A stretch of DNA of 64,000 nt from Mucilaginibacter sp. (GCF_025359345.1 NZ_JANYGQ010000031.1:1-64000), one strand, 5' to 3'. Positions 44,778 to 54,200 are shown, numbered from the stretch's first letter. A program made the numbers and translations. Notes: generated from the letters alone by a model not told the origin.

Positions 44778-47060
44778 ATGAAAAAATACACACTCCTTGC
44801 AACCCTGCTTCTACCTTTATCTATACTCGCCCAAAAAAACGGTGGCGTATCAAATCCGGTGGATTTGATTAACCCGCTGATGGGGACAGCTTCAAAACCG
44901 GCGCTATCAAACGGTAATACCTACCCGGCGATAGCGCTGCCCTGGGGTATGAATTTTTGGACACCCCAAACCGGAGAGATGGGCAACGGTTGGCAGTACA
45001 CCTATGATGCCGACAAAATACTTGGCTTTAAACAAACGCACCAACCATCGCCCTGGATGAACGATTATGGGATGTTTTCCATCTTCCCGGAAACAGGCAA
45101 AATTGTGCTGGATGAGCAGAAGCGCGCCAGCTGGTTTTCGCACAAGGCCGAGGTTGCAAAGGCTTATTATTACAGCGTTTACCTGGCAGATTATGACGTA
45201 ACTACAGAAATTACACCCACCGAACGCGCTGCCAGCTTCAGGTTTACCTTCCCCGAAAGCGACAGCTCGCATATCTTAATAGATGCATTTGACAAGGGCT
45301 CATATGTAAAAATCATACCCGGCGAACGGAAAATTATTGGCTACAGCACCAAAAACAGCGGCGCGGTAACCGATAACTTTAAGAATTTTTTTGTTATTTA
45401 TGTAGATAAGGCTTTCGATGTTGCCTCGGCCTGGCATGACAAGAATATAGATAATGGTAAACTGGAATACACCGGCGACCATGCCGGCGCTGTTATCAGC
45501 TTTAAAACTAAAAAGGGCGAACAGGTACATTTGCGGGTAGCATCGTCTTTTATAAGTGTAGAACAGGCTGAGCTTAACTTAAAACGCGAAATAGGCGGTA
45601 ACAGCTTCGCCCAAACCGAGCAAAACGCGAAGACCACCTGGAATAAAACCCTAAGCCGTTTAAATGTTGAAGGCGGAACTATCGACCAAACGCGTACTTT
45701 TTATTCCTGCCTGTACCGGATGCTGTTCTTCCCCCATAAAATGTTCGAAGTGGATGCAAAAGGGCAAAATGTACACTATAGCCCTTATAACGGCAAAGTT
45801 ATGCCGGGTTATTTATTTGCTGGGACAGGTTTTTGGGATACCTTCCGGGCGCTTTATCCATTTCTGAATTTGGTTTACCCCTCGGTAAGCAAGCAGATGC
45901 AGGAAGGTTTGGTGAACGATTACAAAGAAGGGGGCTGGCTGCCCGAATGGAGCAGCCCGGGTTATGCCGATTGTATGATCGGGAATAACTCCGCATCGGT
46001 AGTTGCCGAGGCTTATCTAAAGGGCGCTCGCGGGTATGATATAGAGACACTTTACGAGGCTTTGAAGCATGGGGCCAATAACGAAGGACCGAATGCTACC
46101 GGCCGCCGCGGGGTTGACTATTATAACACGCTGGGTTACGTGCCTTACGACGTAAAAATTAACGAAAACGCCGCCCGCACGCTGGAATATGCCTATGACG
46201 ACTTTGCCATATACCAATTAGGAAAAGCCCTCGGCAAGCCGACCGCTGAAATCGAGGTTTACAAAAAACGCAGCCAGAATTACCATAACCTTTACGACAA
46301 ACAAACCGGCCTGATGCGCGGTAAAAACAAGGATGGCAGCTTTGAAACACCTTTCAATCCCTTTAAATGGGGCGATGCCTTTACCGAAGGGAATGCCTGG
46401 CACTACAGCTGGGGTGTATTTCATGATATACAGGGGCTGATAAACCTGATGGGCGGCAAACAAAAATTTGTAGCCAAATTGGATTCCGTGTTTACCCTGC
46501 CGCCAACATTTGACGATAGCTATTATCATACGGTGATACACGAAATACGCGAAATGCAGATCGCCAACATGGGCCAGTATGCGCACGGCAACCAGCCTAT
46601 ACAGCACATGATATACCTATACAACTACGCCGGTCAGCCCTGGAAAACCCAATACTGGGCCCGCGAAACCATGAACAAACTTTACAAAGCCACCCCCGAC
46701 GGGTACTGCGGTGACGAGGACAACGGCCAAACCTCGGCCTGGTACGTATTTTCGGCGATGGGCTTTTACCCGGTAACCCCCGCAAGCGACCAATATGTTT
46801 TGGGTGCGCCACTGTTTAAAAAACTAACCATCAATTTGGAGAATGGGAAAACCATCACTATAAATGCACCGAAAAACAGCGCGGAAAATAAGTATGTAAA
46901 CAGTTTAACGGTTAATGGCAAGGCTTATGGATTTAACTGGCTAAGCCACAAGGCGCTGGTTAGCGGTGAAGTTTTAAATTTCGATATGTCGGCAACGCCA
47001 AATAAGCAAAGGGGAACAGGGAAAGGGGATGTGCCGTTTTCTATGTCAAACGAAAAATAA
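44778..47060 (+). CDS. GH92 family alpha-mannosidase
   Basis: 760 residues with signal peptide (LLLPLSILAQ). The N-terminal beta-sandwich domain (about 27-295) holds DLINPLMGTASKPALSNGNTYPAIALPWGM and GFKQTHQPSPWMNDYGMFSI; the (alpha/alpha)6 domain follows. Landmark motifs: GGWLPEWSSPGYADCMIGNNSA (386-406), the probable catalytic acid Glu537 in FTEGNAWHYSW, and the probable base among Asp646/Asp648 in YCGDEDNGQTSAWYVFSAMGFYPVTP. GH92 enzymes are calcium-dependent, inverting exo-alpha-mannosidases, usually periplasmic, active on N-glycans or fungal mannan. The GNQPIQHM site (604-611) differs from the GNEPSHH seen in many members, so linkage preference may differ. Confidence 0.95.
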   Translation: MKKYTLLATLLLPLSILAQKNGGVSNPVDLINPLMGTASKPALSNGNTYPAIALPWGMNFWTPQTGEMGNGWQYTYDADKILGFKQTHQPSPWMNDYGMFSIFPETGKIVLDEQKRASWFSHKAEVAKAYYYSVYLADYDVTTEITPTERAASFRFTFPESDSSHILIDAFDKGSYVKIIPGERKIIGYSTKNSGAVTDNFKNFFVIYVDKAFDVASAWHDKNIDNGKLEYTGDHAGAVISFKTKKGEQVHLRVASSFISVEQAELNLKREIGGNSFAQTEQNAKTTWNKTLSRLNVEGGTIDQTRTFYSCLYRMLFFPHKMFEVDAKGQNVHYSPYNGKVMPGYLFAGTGFWDTFRALYPFLNLVYPSVSKQMQEGLVNDYKEGGWLPEWSSPGYADCMIGNNSASVVAEAYLKGARGYDIETLYEALKHGANNEGPNATGRRGVDYYNTLGYVPYDVKINENAARTLEYAYDDFAIYQLGKALGKPTAEIEVYKKRSQNYHNLYDKQTGLMRGKNKDGSFETPFNPFKWGDAFTEGNAWHYSWGVFHDIQGLINLMGGKQKFVAKLDSVFTLPPTFDDSYYHTVIHEIREMQIANMGQYAHGNQPIQHMIYLYNYAGQPWKTQYWARETMNKLYKATPDGYCGDEDNGQTSAWYVFSAMGFYPVTPASDQYVLGAPLFKKLTINLENGKTITINAPKNSAENKYVNSLTVNGKAYGFNWLSHKALVSGEVLNFDMSATPNKQRGTGKGDVPFSMSNEK

Positions 47061-47067
47061 AAAGCAA

Positions 47068-47213
47068 ATATTGTCATTGCGAGCGAGGAACGAGCGCGGC
47101 AACCGCGAACTTTACAGGGCGAACAGAATGGTACAGAGCTTGCAATAGCGGTTGTGCACGGCGTGCGGTTGCCTCCGCTAGCCAGCGGATCGCAATGACA
47201 ATATTTATTAAAA
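47068..47213. repeat. Inverted repeat, TGTCATTGCGAGCGAGGAACGA family
   Basis: Arms ATATTGTCATTGCGAGCGAG (47068 on) and GCGGATCGCAATGACAATAT (ending 47213) pair, with inner GCGGCAACCGC/GCGGTTGCC segments. It occupies the gap between convergent GH92 and the CheB-CheR kinase gene. Other copies at 52230-52349 and 60238-60352. Confidence 0.8.
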
Positions 47214-47222
47214 CCGATGTTC

Positions 47223-50200
47223 TTACAACGGCAACGTAAACCAAAACGTTGAGCCCAACCCTATTTCGCTGTCAACGCCAATGGTGCAGCCGTGGCGTTT
47301 GATGATTTCGGAGCAGATGTAAAGCCCGAGGCCCATGCCTGAGTAATGGCCTCCACCATAGTCAGCCCGGTAATAGCGGTCGAACAAATGGGGCACTTTG
47401 TCATGCGGTATGCCGGCACCGGTGTCCCGTACCGATACTTTCACCATGTTGTCCTCTCTTTCAATAATTAAATATATTTTCCTGCAATCAGGTGCATATT
47501 TAACCGCGTTGTTAACCAGGTTAACTACCACCTGCTCAATCCTGTCTTCGTCGGCGTTTACCTCGAGCGTTTCATCGCCCTGCACAACCAATTCGTGCCC
47601 GCCGCCTGCTCGCACGTGGCTACAGCATTGGTCGAGCATACTGGCAACAACAAATGATGCTTTGTTTAACCGCAACTGGCCCTCGTTCATGCTGTTCACA
47701 TTCAGCAGTTCATCAATCAGGCGCGTAATCCGCTCCATGCTGCGGGTGGCCTGGTCCAGGAAGCGGGGTAACATCGGCGATGGATTGTTTTTCATCCGCT
47801 CCATCAGTTGCAGTGAGGCCTTTAAACTGGTTATCGGTGTTTTTAGCTCATGGCTGGCAATACTAATAAACTCATCTTTTTTCCGGAGCATTTCCTTCGT
47901 ATTTTCCTCCAGGTCCTTCTCCATCGAAATATCTAAAACTGTTCCTATAAAACGTGTAGCCTTGTTGTCTTTATCAAAATACGCTTTGCCCTTTGATTTT
48001 ATCCAGCGCAGCTTTTGGTCGCTTTTGCCAATTGCGCGGTATTCGACGTTAAACTCACCGCCATTTACGCCCTTTAAAGCTTTTTTTATGGCATCGTTAA
48101 CATTGTCCCGGTCATCGGGATGAATCAAATTTAAAAAAATATCAAAAGCAATATCATCTGTCGGTTTAAGGCCAAACTGTTCCTTGTTACGGTTATCCCA
48201 AATAAGCTCCCTGGTTATCGGATTGAAGTCCCAGGCCCCAATCCCAGCCGACTCGATTGCAAAATGCAGCCTCTCCTTGTTTTCGGCAAGCAGACGTTCG
48301 GCTTCGGCCAGGCCTTCTTCAACTTTTCTTTTGTCGGTTATGTCGTGGATTGCAAGCAGGGTGAGCTTTTCGTTGGTATAGGTATCAAACTGCCGTGCGG
48401 TTAGCTGCATTATACGGCGGCCAATCGTTTTAAAAACATGGTCCACCTCAAAGGCTTTAAAAAAGCCTTGCTGCGGCAACACTACGTCTAACTGATGCCG
48501 CAATTTCGGTATATTCCATTGTTTATTACCAAGGTCATAGACAAAATTGCCCTCCGTATCCTCTTCATTAACCCTGAACATGTTGTAAAATCCATCGGTT
48601 GCACGCAATACCACTAAATCCTTATCCAATATAACCAATGGGTCGTGTATGGTATTAAAAATCTCTTCGGTGTATTTCCTGGAGTTGTTGAGCTGGTCGT
48701 TGCGGTCGAGCAACTCGTTATTTACAATAGTTATTTCCTCGTTGGTGCTTTGCAGTTCCTCGGTCGATGTTTCCAGTTCTTCGTTCAGGCTACGCAGCTC
48801 TTCGCTACCGGATAGCAACTCCTCATTGGCGCTCTGCAATTCCTCGTTGGCGGCTTCCTGCACTTCTGTTATGTTCCGCATATCCTCGCGGGTTTGGGAA
48901 AGCTCTTTTTCCAGTTGGTCAATGCGCTGTACCCAGGCGTTTATATTTTCCTGTGCATGCTTGGACGATGTTGAGTTTTCGCCCGAGGATAAAGTTTCTG
49001 AAAGGATACCATCTTGAAAAAGCACTAAAAAATAAGCCTCTTCTGTATCTGATAAGGGTATTACTTCAATATTAACATACTGCGACTCATTATCTACTCT
49101 AAATGAAATACCTTCTTTCCGTACAATTGTTTGCTTGGTTTTAGCCATGTGCAGCAGGTTCCGTAATTCGAAAGAAAGGCCTTCGCGCGCCATTTTAAGT
49201 ACGTTAAAGCTCGGTTTTCCCGGCGATACTGCCAGCCAGGCATCTGTTTTGCCGCGAAACTGGATAATATCAAACAACTGGTCAACCATAACACCGGCCG
49301 GTGTATACTTTGATAGCAATAGGGCATCGGCAACTTTATTAATATCGCGCTCATTGCTTGCATCAGGTGCTACCTGGTCAATATCCTTTAATGTTTGCTC
49401 ACTTTTTTCGGACGTTACATTCCTATATTTACCGTGCGGACCTTTCGACTGGTAAATTTTTTGTTGCTTGTCAACAGGCGCAAACAAGTCGGTACTTGAA
49501 CCAATGGTTTCTGATTTGCCCAGCATTAAATACCCACGCTCGTTCAATGCGTAATGAAAGGTATTTAACGCCCTTTTTTGCAATACCGGCTCAAGGTATA
49601 TCATTACGTTGCGGCAACTCACCAAATCAATTTTTGAAAATGGGGGGTCTTTCAACAAATTATGGTGCGCAAAAACGCACATATCCCTTATTGATTTATT
49701 CACCTGGTAGCTGCCATCAAGCTTATTGAAAAATTGCTGCACCTGGAACGATGAAAGGCCGGCAAGTTCACTCTGCCGGTAAATGCCTGTCCTGGCCCTG
49801 GCAATGGCTGTTTCAGAAACATCGGTAGCAAAAATCTGGATTTTACGGGTAGCTATTTTATCGCCTAAAAACTCCTGCAGGCATATTGCAAATGAATAGG
49901 CCTCTTCGCCGGTGGCACAGCCTGCAATCCATATCCTTAGTGGTTCATCGGACGCTTTGTGAAGCAGAATACCCGGGAATATATTGTTACATAATAACTC
50001 AAAGCTATGTGGGTCGCGGAAAAAATCAGTCACAGATATCAGCATGTCATTGTATAATGCATCCTGCTCGGCTTTATTTTCTCTCAGAAAAACTAAATAG
50101 TCCTTAGGTTTCTCAATTTTATTCAGCGCCATGCGACGCACAATGCGCCGCTTTATGGTGTTTTGTTTATAGTTGGTAAAATCAACCCCACGCCTTACGC

Positions 50201-50885
50201 GTAAAACGGTAAGCAACTGCCTGAAAATCTCCTCATCCTGTTCAGGCTCATTTTCTTTAACTTCTGCCGGGGTGTAGCTTGTGCGAAAAGGATGATTGAT
50301 GGATATCAGCTTTGCAATAATTTGCTCGGCCGGTAAAATAAAATCAACCGCGCCCGAGCGGATGGCGCTTTTTGGCATGCTATCAAACGTAGCGTCCTCG
50401 TTTTGAGCAAATGTTATTCCCCCGTATGATTTAATTACCTGCAACCCCTGGGTGCCATCATTTAACGCGCCCGATAGTACCACCCCCACTGCAAAGCTTT
50501 GATGAACTACTGCCAACGACGAAAAGAAAACATCGATAGTTTTTACTTTTTTATTTTTTATCGGGTCGAGCTTCAACACACCATCTGTGGCGGTAAGGAT
50601 ATTTCCTGGTGGGATAATATAAACGTGGTTGGGCTCCAAATGAATATTGTCGGCTATTAACCGTACAGGGATTTTTGTGACCTTTTGAAAAATTTCGGGT
50701 AAATAACTCTCGTATCCCGGGTGAAGGTGCTGTACAAACACATAAGCCATTCCCGAGTCTGGCGGTACCGACTTTAAAAAAAGTTTAAATGCTTCTACGC
50801 CTCCTGCCGATGCACCTATCCCCACTACAGGAAATTGATTTTCTGATGGTACAGTATCGTGATGGGCAGAATCTGGTAAGGGCAT
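47223..50885 (-). CDS. CheB-CheR-PAS-PAS histidine kinase fusion
   Basis: 1,220 residues, cytoplasmic. Order: CheB methylesterase domain (about 18-200; Ser26 in GIGASAGG, His53 in VQHLHPG and Asp143 in ALNDGTQG form the triad); CheR methyltransferase (about 215-490; SAM motif AGCATGEEAYSFAI at 321-334); a PAS-like stretch (about 520-630); a long coiled coil (about 645-735, heptads of ANEELQSANEELLSGSEELRSL type); PAS (about 740-850); PAS-PAC (about 870-990); HisKA with phospho-acceptor His1012 in SIASHELKTP; HATPase with N, G1 and G2 boxes to the end. CheB lacks its usual receiver domain and no separate response regulator is next to it. No chemotaxis genes are around, so a signalling role outside flagellar chemotaxis is likely. 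Confidence 0.93.
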   Translation of the reverse strand: MPLPDSAHHDTVPSENQFPVVGIGASAGGVEAFKLFLKSVPPDSGMAYVFVQHLHPGYESYLPEIFQKVTKIPVRLIADNIHLEPNHVYIIPPGNILTATDGVLKLDPIKNKKVKTIDVFFSSLAVVHQSFAVGVVLSGALNDGTQGLQVIKSYGGITFAQNEDATFDSMPKSAIRSGAVDFILPAEQIIAKLISINHPFRTSYTPAEVKENEPEQDEEIFRQLLTVLRVRRGVDFTNYKQNTIKRRIVRRMALNKIEKPKDYLVFLRENKAEQDALYNDMLISVTDFFRDPHSFELLCNNIFPGILLHKASDEPLRIWIAGCATGEEAYSFAICLQEFLGDKIATRKIQIFATDVSETAIARARTGIYRQSELAGLSSFQVQQFFNKLDGSYQVNKSIRDMCVFAHHNLLKDPPFSKIDLVSCRNVMIYLEPVLQKRALNTFHYALNERGYLMLGKSETIGSSTDLFAPVDKQQKIYQSKGPHGKYRNVTSEKSEQTLKDIDQVAPDASNERDINKVADALLLSKYTPAGVMVDQLFDIIQFRGKTDAWLAVSPGKPSFNVLKMAREGLSFELRNLLHMAKTKQTIVRKEGISFRVDNESQYVNIEVIPLSDTEEAYFLVLFQDGILSETLSSGENSTSSKHAQENINAWVQRIDQLEKELSQTREDMRNITEVQEAANEELQSANEELLSGSEELRSLNEELETSTEELQSTNEEITIVNNELLDRNDQLNNSRKYTEEIFNTIHDPLVILDKDLVVLRATDGFYNMFRVNEEDTEGNFVYDLGNKQWNIPKLRHQLDVVLPQQGFFKAFEVDHVFKTIGRRIMQLTARQFDTYTNEKLTLLAIHDITDKRKVEEGLAEAERLLAENKERLHFAIESAGIGAWDFNPITRELIWDNRNKEQFGLKPTDDIAFDIFLNLIHPDDRDNVNDAIKKALKGVNGGEFNVEYRAIGKSDQKLRWIKSKGKAYFDKDNKATRFIGTVLDISMEKDLEENTKEMLRKKDEFISIASHELKTPITSLKASLQLMERMKNNPSPMLPRFLDQATRSMERITRLIDELLNVNSMNEGQLRLNKASFVVASMLDQCCSHVRAGGGHELVVQGDETLEVNADEDRIEQVVVNLVNNAVKYAPDCRKIYLIIEREDNMVKVSVRDTGAGIPHDKVPHLFDRYYRADYGGGHYSGMGLGLYICSEIIKRHGCTIGVDSEIGLGSTFWFTLPL

Positions 50886-51139
50886 AATAAATAAATTATA
50901 GGAGATATAAGCAGATAAAAAGCAGAAAAGACGAATTAGCTGTCTGAATAAAGCTAAAGGTATAACTATTTTATAAGGAAAGGGTTGAATACTATAATCT
51001 GTTCCTGCTTAAGCAACACATTATAGTTTAAACTGTTTGATGTATGGTAATATTGTTTTTTTTAAAACCAAGGAATGGTTTTGCAGGCCGCTGGTTATGA
51101 TGGGTTTATGAGGACATGAAGTCCTTTGAACGAGATTTA

Positions 51140-51170
51140 GATTTGACAACTTTTTAAAAGTTGCCAAATC
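51140..51170 (-). terminator. Hairpin downstream of the deaminase gene
   Basis: GATTTGACAACTTTT and AAAAGTTGCCAAATC pair over 14 of 15 positions with almost no loop, 12 bases beyond the nagB-like stop codon on the minus strand. No strong T-run follows, but position and stem fit a transcript end for the PTS operon. Confidence 0.5.
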
Positions 51171-51182
51171 CGTTTGTCGACG

Positions 51183-51941
51183 CTAAAAATTATACCCCCT
51201 CTTCCTCGCATACGCTTCAATTTTACTTCCAGCATCCGCATCAAGCAAAATTTCGCAGTTAGGGTGCAGTTGTACCACCGATGCCGGGATATCTGTAGTT
51301 ACGGGCCCAAGGATAGCCTGCTCAATAATATCTGCTTTATGCGCGCCCTTAGCTATTAATATCAATTTACGGGTATGCATTATGTTTTTCACGCCGCGGG
51401 TAAGGCCGCCTAAAACCGTTTCGGGCGGCACTTGCGTTTCGCGGCGAACGCGGGCCTCAAAATCAGGGTCCATTGGCGATACCCATGTTTCGCTTTCAAA
51501 CGGCGTGCCTGGCTGGTTAATGCCTATATGGCCATTACTGCCTATACCCAGCATTTGCAAGTCGGCACCACCCCGATCCGCGAGACGCTTTTCAAACAGG
51601 ATGCTTTCGGCCTCAAAGTCGTCGGACAGGGTTGGCGGCATAATAAAATTTTCATCAGGTATCCCCAACGGCCCGGCAATCTGGTTCAATATCATGGTGT
51701 AGCAGCTGCCGGCATATTCGCGCTCCAGGTTGGTGAGTTCATCCACATTAAACAATGTGATACCGGATACATCAAACGGATATTGCTTAAAAATTTCAGA
51801 CACAATGCGGTGCATACCGATAGTAGTTTGCCCGGTTGAGAGGCCTATTACCGATGTGCGTTTTTCCAGCATTTGGGCAATAATGCGCCAGGCGGCGGTT
51901 ATATCAAATTCGTTTTCGTTTTTGCAGATGGTTATTTTCAT
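51183..51941 (-). CDS. nagB: Glucosamine-6-phosphate deaminase
   Basis: 252 residues. Converts glucosamine 6-phosphate to fructose 6-phosphate and ammonia, feeding glycolysis. Family motifs: substrate phosphate loop GLSTGQTTIGMH, catalytic region FNVDELTNLEREYAGSC, GIGSNGHIGINQPG (proton-relay His) and the LGGLTRGVKNIMHTRKLILIAKG segment. It starts inside the HPr stop region (ATGA, 4-base overlap) as the last gene of the PTS cluster, which strongly suggests that the PTS imports and phosphorylates an amino sugar. nagA (deacetylase) is absent, so glucosamine itself is a candidate substrate, or nagA lies elsewhere. Confidence 0.93.
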   Translation of the reverse strand: MKITICKNENEFDITAAWRIIAQMLEKRTSVIGLSTGQTTIGMHRIVSEIFKQYPFDVSGITLFNVDELTNLEREYAGSCYTMILNQIAGPLGIPDENFIMPPTLSDDFEAESILFEKRLADRGGADLQMLGIGSNGHIGINQPGTPFESETWVSPMDPDFEARVRRETQVPPETVLGGLTRGVKNIMHTRKLILIAKGAHKADIIEQAILGPVTTDIPASVVQLHPNCEILLDADAGSKIEAYARKRGYNF

Positions 51942-52204
51942 AAGTGTTTTAGTTCTTCGGTAAAAAAATGGTTAATGGCAGCTGATGCCTCTGTTTCGTC
52001 TTCGCCATCGATGATTATGGTAATGGTTTCGCCGCCTTTTATGGTTAGCGAAAGTATATTCAGCATGCTGTTTAGCTTCACAGTTTTATCCCCTTTTTGC
52101 AGGCTGATGTTTGATTTAAAACCCTTTGCCAGCCGTATCAAAGCGGTTACAGGCCTGGCATGGAGCCCCTGCGGGGCAAGAATTATAAGGTTGGTTGTTA
52201 CCAT
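51938..52204 (-). CDS. ptsH: Phosphocarrier protein HPr
   Basis: 88 residues, the normal HPr size. His15 in APQGLHARP is the PEP-derived phosphate carrier site and Ser46 in KLNSMLNILSL occupies the regulatory position used by HPr kinase in Firmicutes. The fold pattern (beta-alpha-beta-beta-alpha-beta-alpha) is intact. Receives phosphate from enzyme I, encoded just upstream, and passes it to IIA. A 150-base gap with an inverted repeat separates it from ptsI; it overlaps nagB by 4 bases. No HPr kinase is in the window. Confidence 0.94.
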   Translation of the reverse strand: MVTTNLIILAPQGLHARPVTALIRLAKGFKSNISLQKGDKTVKLNSMLNILSLTIKGGETITIIIDGEDETEASAAINHFFTEELKHL

Positions 52205-52229
52205 TTTTTACATATCAAATTAAAAGTCA

Positions 52230-52349
52230 TGTCATTGCGAGCTAGGAACGAGCGCGGCAACCGCACGCCATGTATGACAGCTAAACAGGTTGAACACTTT
52301 CCATTCGCTCTGTATAGTTCGCGGTTGCCACGCCGCGCTCGCAATGACA
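52230..52349. repeat. Inverted repeat of the TGTCATTGCGAGC family inside the PTS cluster
   Basis: TGTCATTGCGAGCTAGGAAC (52230 on) is mirrored by GCCGCGCTCGCAATGACAA (ending 52349), with inner CGCGGCAACCGC and GCGGTTGCC segments pairing too. It lies between ptsI and ptsH, both on the minus strand, where it could act as an mRNA-processing or partial-termination hairpin. Confidence 0.8.
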
Positions 52350-52353
52350 AAAG

Positions 52354-54057
52354 TTATATCCCCTTCAAATACTCCAAAATCTCCTCCGAACTATCCATCG
52401 CCTTCACATTTTCCCAAACTTGTTTTGCTTTCAGTTCGCTGTTGTTGATGATGATGCTTTTTATAGCAGGTATTGATGCTGCGCTCATGGAAAATTCCTT
52501 TAACCCCATTCCCATTAACAATAAAGTTGCCAGCGGGTCGGCTGCCATTTCACCGCACATGCCTACGTGGATATTTTGTTTAGCACCCTGCTCAATTACA
52601 AAACTAATCAGCCGTAATACTGCCGGATTAAATGGGTCGTACAGGTGACTTATTTTGTCATTCATCCTGTCAACAGCAAGCGTGTATTGGCAAAGGTCGT
52701 TTGTTCCGATGCTGAAGAAATCGACTTCTTTAGCCAGCAAATCAGCAGTAATGGCGGCAGAGGGTATTTCTATCATGATGCCAACTTTAATTCCGGACTT
52801 GAATGGCAATCCATCCTTTCGTAATTCTTCCTTTGCTTCTTCCAAAATGCTTTTCGCCGACCTGATTTCCTGGATGTTGGAAATCATAGGGAACATAATT
52901 TTCAAATCCCCAAAAACGGAGGCGCGTAAAATAGCCTTTAACTGGGTAATGAATAAGTCTTTCCTATCCAAACAAACCCTTATCGCCCGGTAACCTAAAA
53001 ATGGGTTAAGCTCGGCAGGCAGGTTAAAGTAGGGCAGGTGCTTATCGCCGCCTATATCGATAGTCCGCACAATTACAGGTTTGCCTTTGGCCTGCAGCGC
53101 GGTATTTTTGTAGAATTCAAATTGCTCGTCTTCTGTTGGGAAGGTATCGCGGTTCATGTACAAAAGTTCGGTGCGTAAAAGGCCCACGCCTTCACCACCG
53201 TTATCAAAAACGTTAACTAAGTCCCCCGCGCCGGATATGTTAGCGGTTAACGTTATTTGCATGCCATCAGTTGTAATTGCAGGAACATCGTGCAAAGCCT
53301 TTAATTCAACCGCACGCCGTTGATATACATTCCTTTTTATAAGGTATTCGTCCAGAATTTGCTGATTTGGGTTGATGAACACTTCACCTGATATTGCATC
53401 CAAAATAATAACATCATCATTTTTTATGTCGATCAAATCCGCGCCACACCCAACAATCGCCGGGATACCTCTGGCTTTTGCAATAATAGCCGCGTGCGAT
53501 GTTTGGCTACCTGCCTGGGTTGCAAAACCAATCACTTTTGTAATATCCATGGCAATGGTATCTGATGGCGAAAGGTCTTCGGCAATGATGATGGTATCCG
53601 GTTTAAAGGCAAGTTGGTTAGCCGGCCCGGAATTGCCGAGGTTCTTTAATATCCGGTCACCTATGTCCTGCACATCGGCAGCGCGGGCACGCATATAGGC
53701 ATCTTCCATGCTTTCGAAAACCTGTACAAAACCCGCAATTGTTTCCAGCAGCGCGTCGCTGGTGTTTTTATGTTCGGACTCAATTTTTTCAATTACGCTT
53801 TCCCGTATTTCGGGGTCGCTTAACAACTCGATTTGAGTTTCAAGGATGGCAAAATCATTGTCAGACAGCGCCGGTGAGTTTATTTTTATCGATTCAACTT
53901 CATTAACCGCGCTGGTTACTGCTTTATCAAACTGCGCGATTGCCACCTCAATTTCTGCTGGGCCATTCAGCAAAATGCCGGTAGCCACAGTCGCCTTTTT
54001 TTGTATTATAAAAGCCCTGCCTATCGCTATTCCCGGTGAAACGCCAATCCCTTTCAT
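52354..54057 (-). CDS. ptsI: PTS enzyme I (phosphoenolpyruvate-protein phosphotransferase)
   Basis: 567 residues, full length. The N-terminal HPr-binding and phosphohistidine domain starts MKGIGVSPGIAIGRAF and carries the active His188 in GSQTSHAAIIAKARGIPA. The C-terminal PEP-binding barrel has GEGVGLLRTELLYMNRDTFPTEDEQF, VRTIDIGGDKHLPYF, NPFLGYRAIRVCLDR and the conserved MCGEMAADP. Takes phosphate from PEP and hands it to HPr. It follows the IIC-IID gene on the minus strand after about 140 bases containing a hairpin. Confidence 0.97.
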   Translation of the reverse strand: MKGIGVSPGIAIGRAFIIQKKATVATGILLNGPAEIEVAIAQFDKAVTSAVNEVESIKINSPALSDNDFAILETQIELLSDPEIRESVIEKIESEHKNTSDALLETIAGFVQVFESMEDAYMRARAADVQDIGDRILKNLGNSGPANQLAFKPDTIIIAEDLSPSDTIAMDITKVIGFATQAGSQTSHAAIIAKARGIPAIVGCGADLIDIKNDDVIILDAISGEVFINPNQQILDEYLIKRNVYQRRAVELKALHDVPAITTDGMQITLTANISGAGDLVNVFDNGGEGVGLLRTELLYMNRDTFPTEDEQFEFYKNTALQAKGKPVIVRTIDIGGDKHLPYFNLPAELNPFLGYRAIRVCLDRKDLFITQLKAILRASVFGDLKIMFPMISNIQEIRSAKSILEEAKEELRKDGLPFKSGIKVGIMIEIPSAAITADLLAKEVDFFSIGTNDLCQYTLAVDRMNDKISHLYDPFNPAVLRLISFVIEQGAKQNIHVGMCGEMAADPLATLLLMGMGLKEFSMSAASIPAIKSIIINNSELKAKQVWENVKAMDSSEEILEYLKGI

Positions 54058-54103
54058 TGTTTAATCTTGCTCATCATTTTTTTATCATTTTGGGACCTAT
54101 TTG

Positions 54104-54199
54104 CCCCAGCCCCTCTCCACAGCAGAGGGGCTTTTTAATTAATTTCTTGTGGCTTGCTTTTTTTTAAGTCCTCTCTTTTGGAGAGGATTTAGGTGAGGC
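54104..54199. repeat. CTCTCC/GGAGAG inverted-repeat element
   Basis: AGCCCCTCT...AGAGGGGCT (54108-54132) forms a 9-bp GC-rich stem followed by T residues on the plus strand, and TCCTCTCTTTTGGAGAGGA (54171-54189) forms a second. Same word family as inside the MITE-like element (42059-42177). Lies between IIC-IID and enzyme I genes; the T-run is on the strand opposite to transcription. Confidence 0.65.
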
Positions 54200-54200
54200 C

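Noticed and set aside
36040..47060. Sigma/anti-sigma (ECF-FecR) control genes for the PUL
   Set aside because: No such ORFs exist upstream of susC, and the gap contains only repeats and candidate operator boxes.
47068..47213. CRISPR-like repeat
   Set aside because: There is a single inverted pair with no regularly spaced direct repeats; copies elsewhere are dispersed. No cas genes are present.
54108..54136. Terminator for the PTS operon
   Set aside because: The T-run lies on the plus strand while the PTS genes are transcribed from the minus strand; it is better explained as part of a repeat element.
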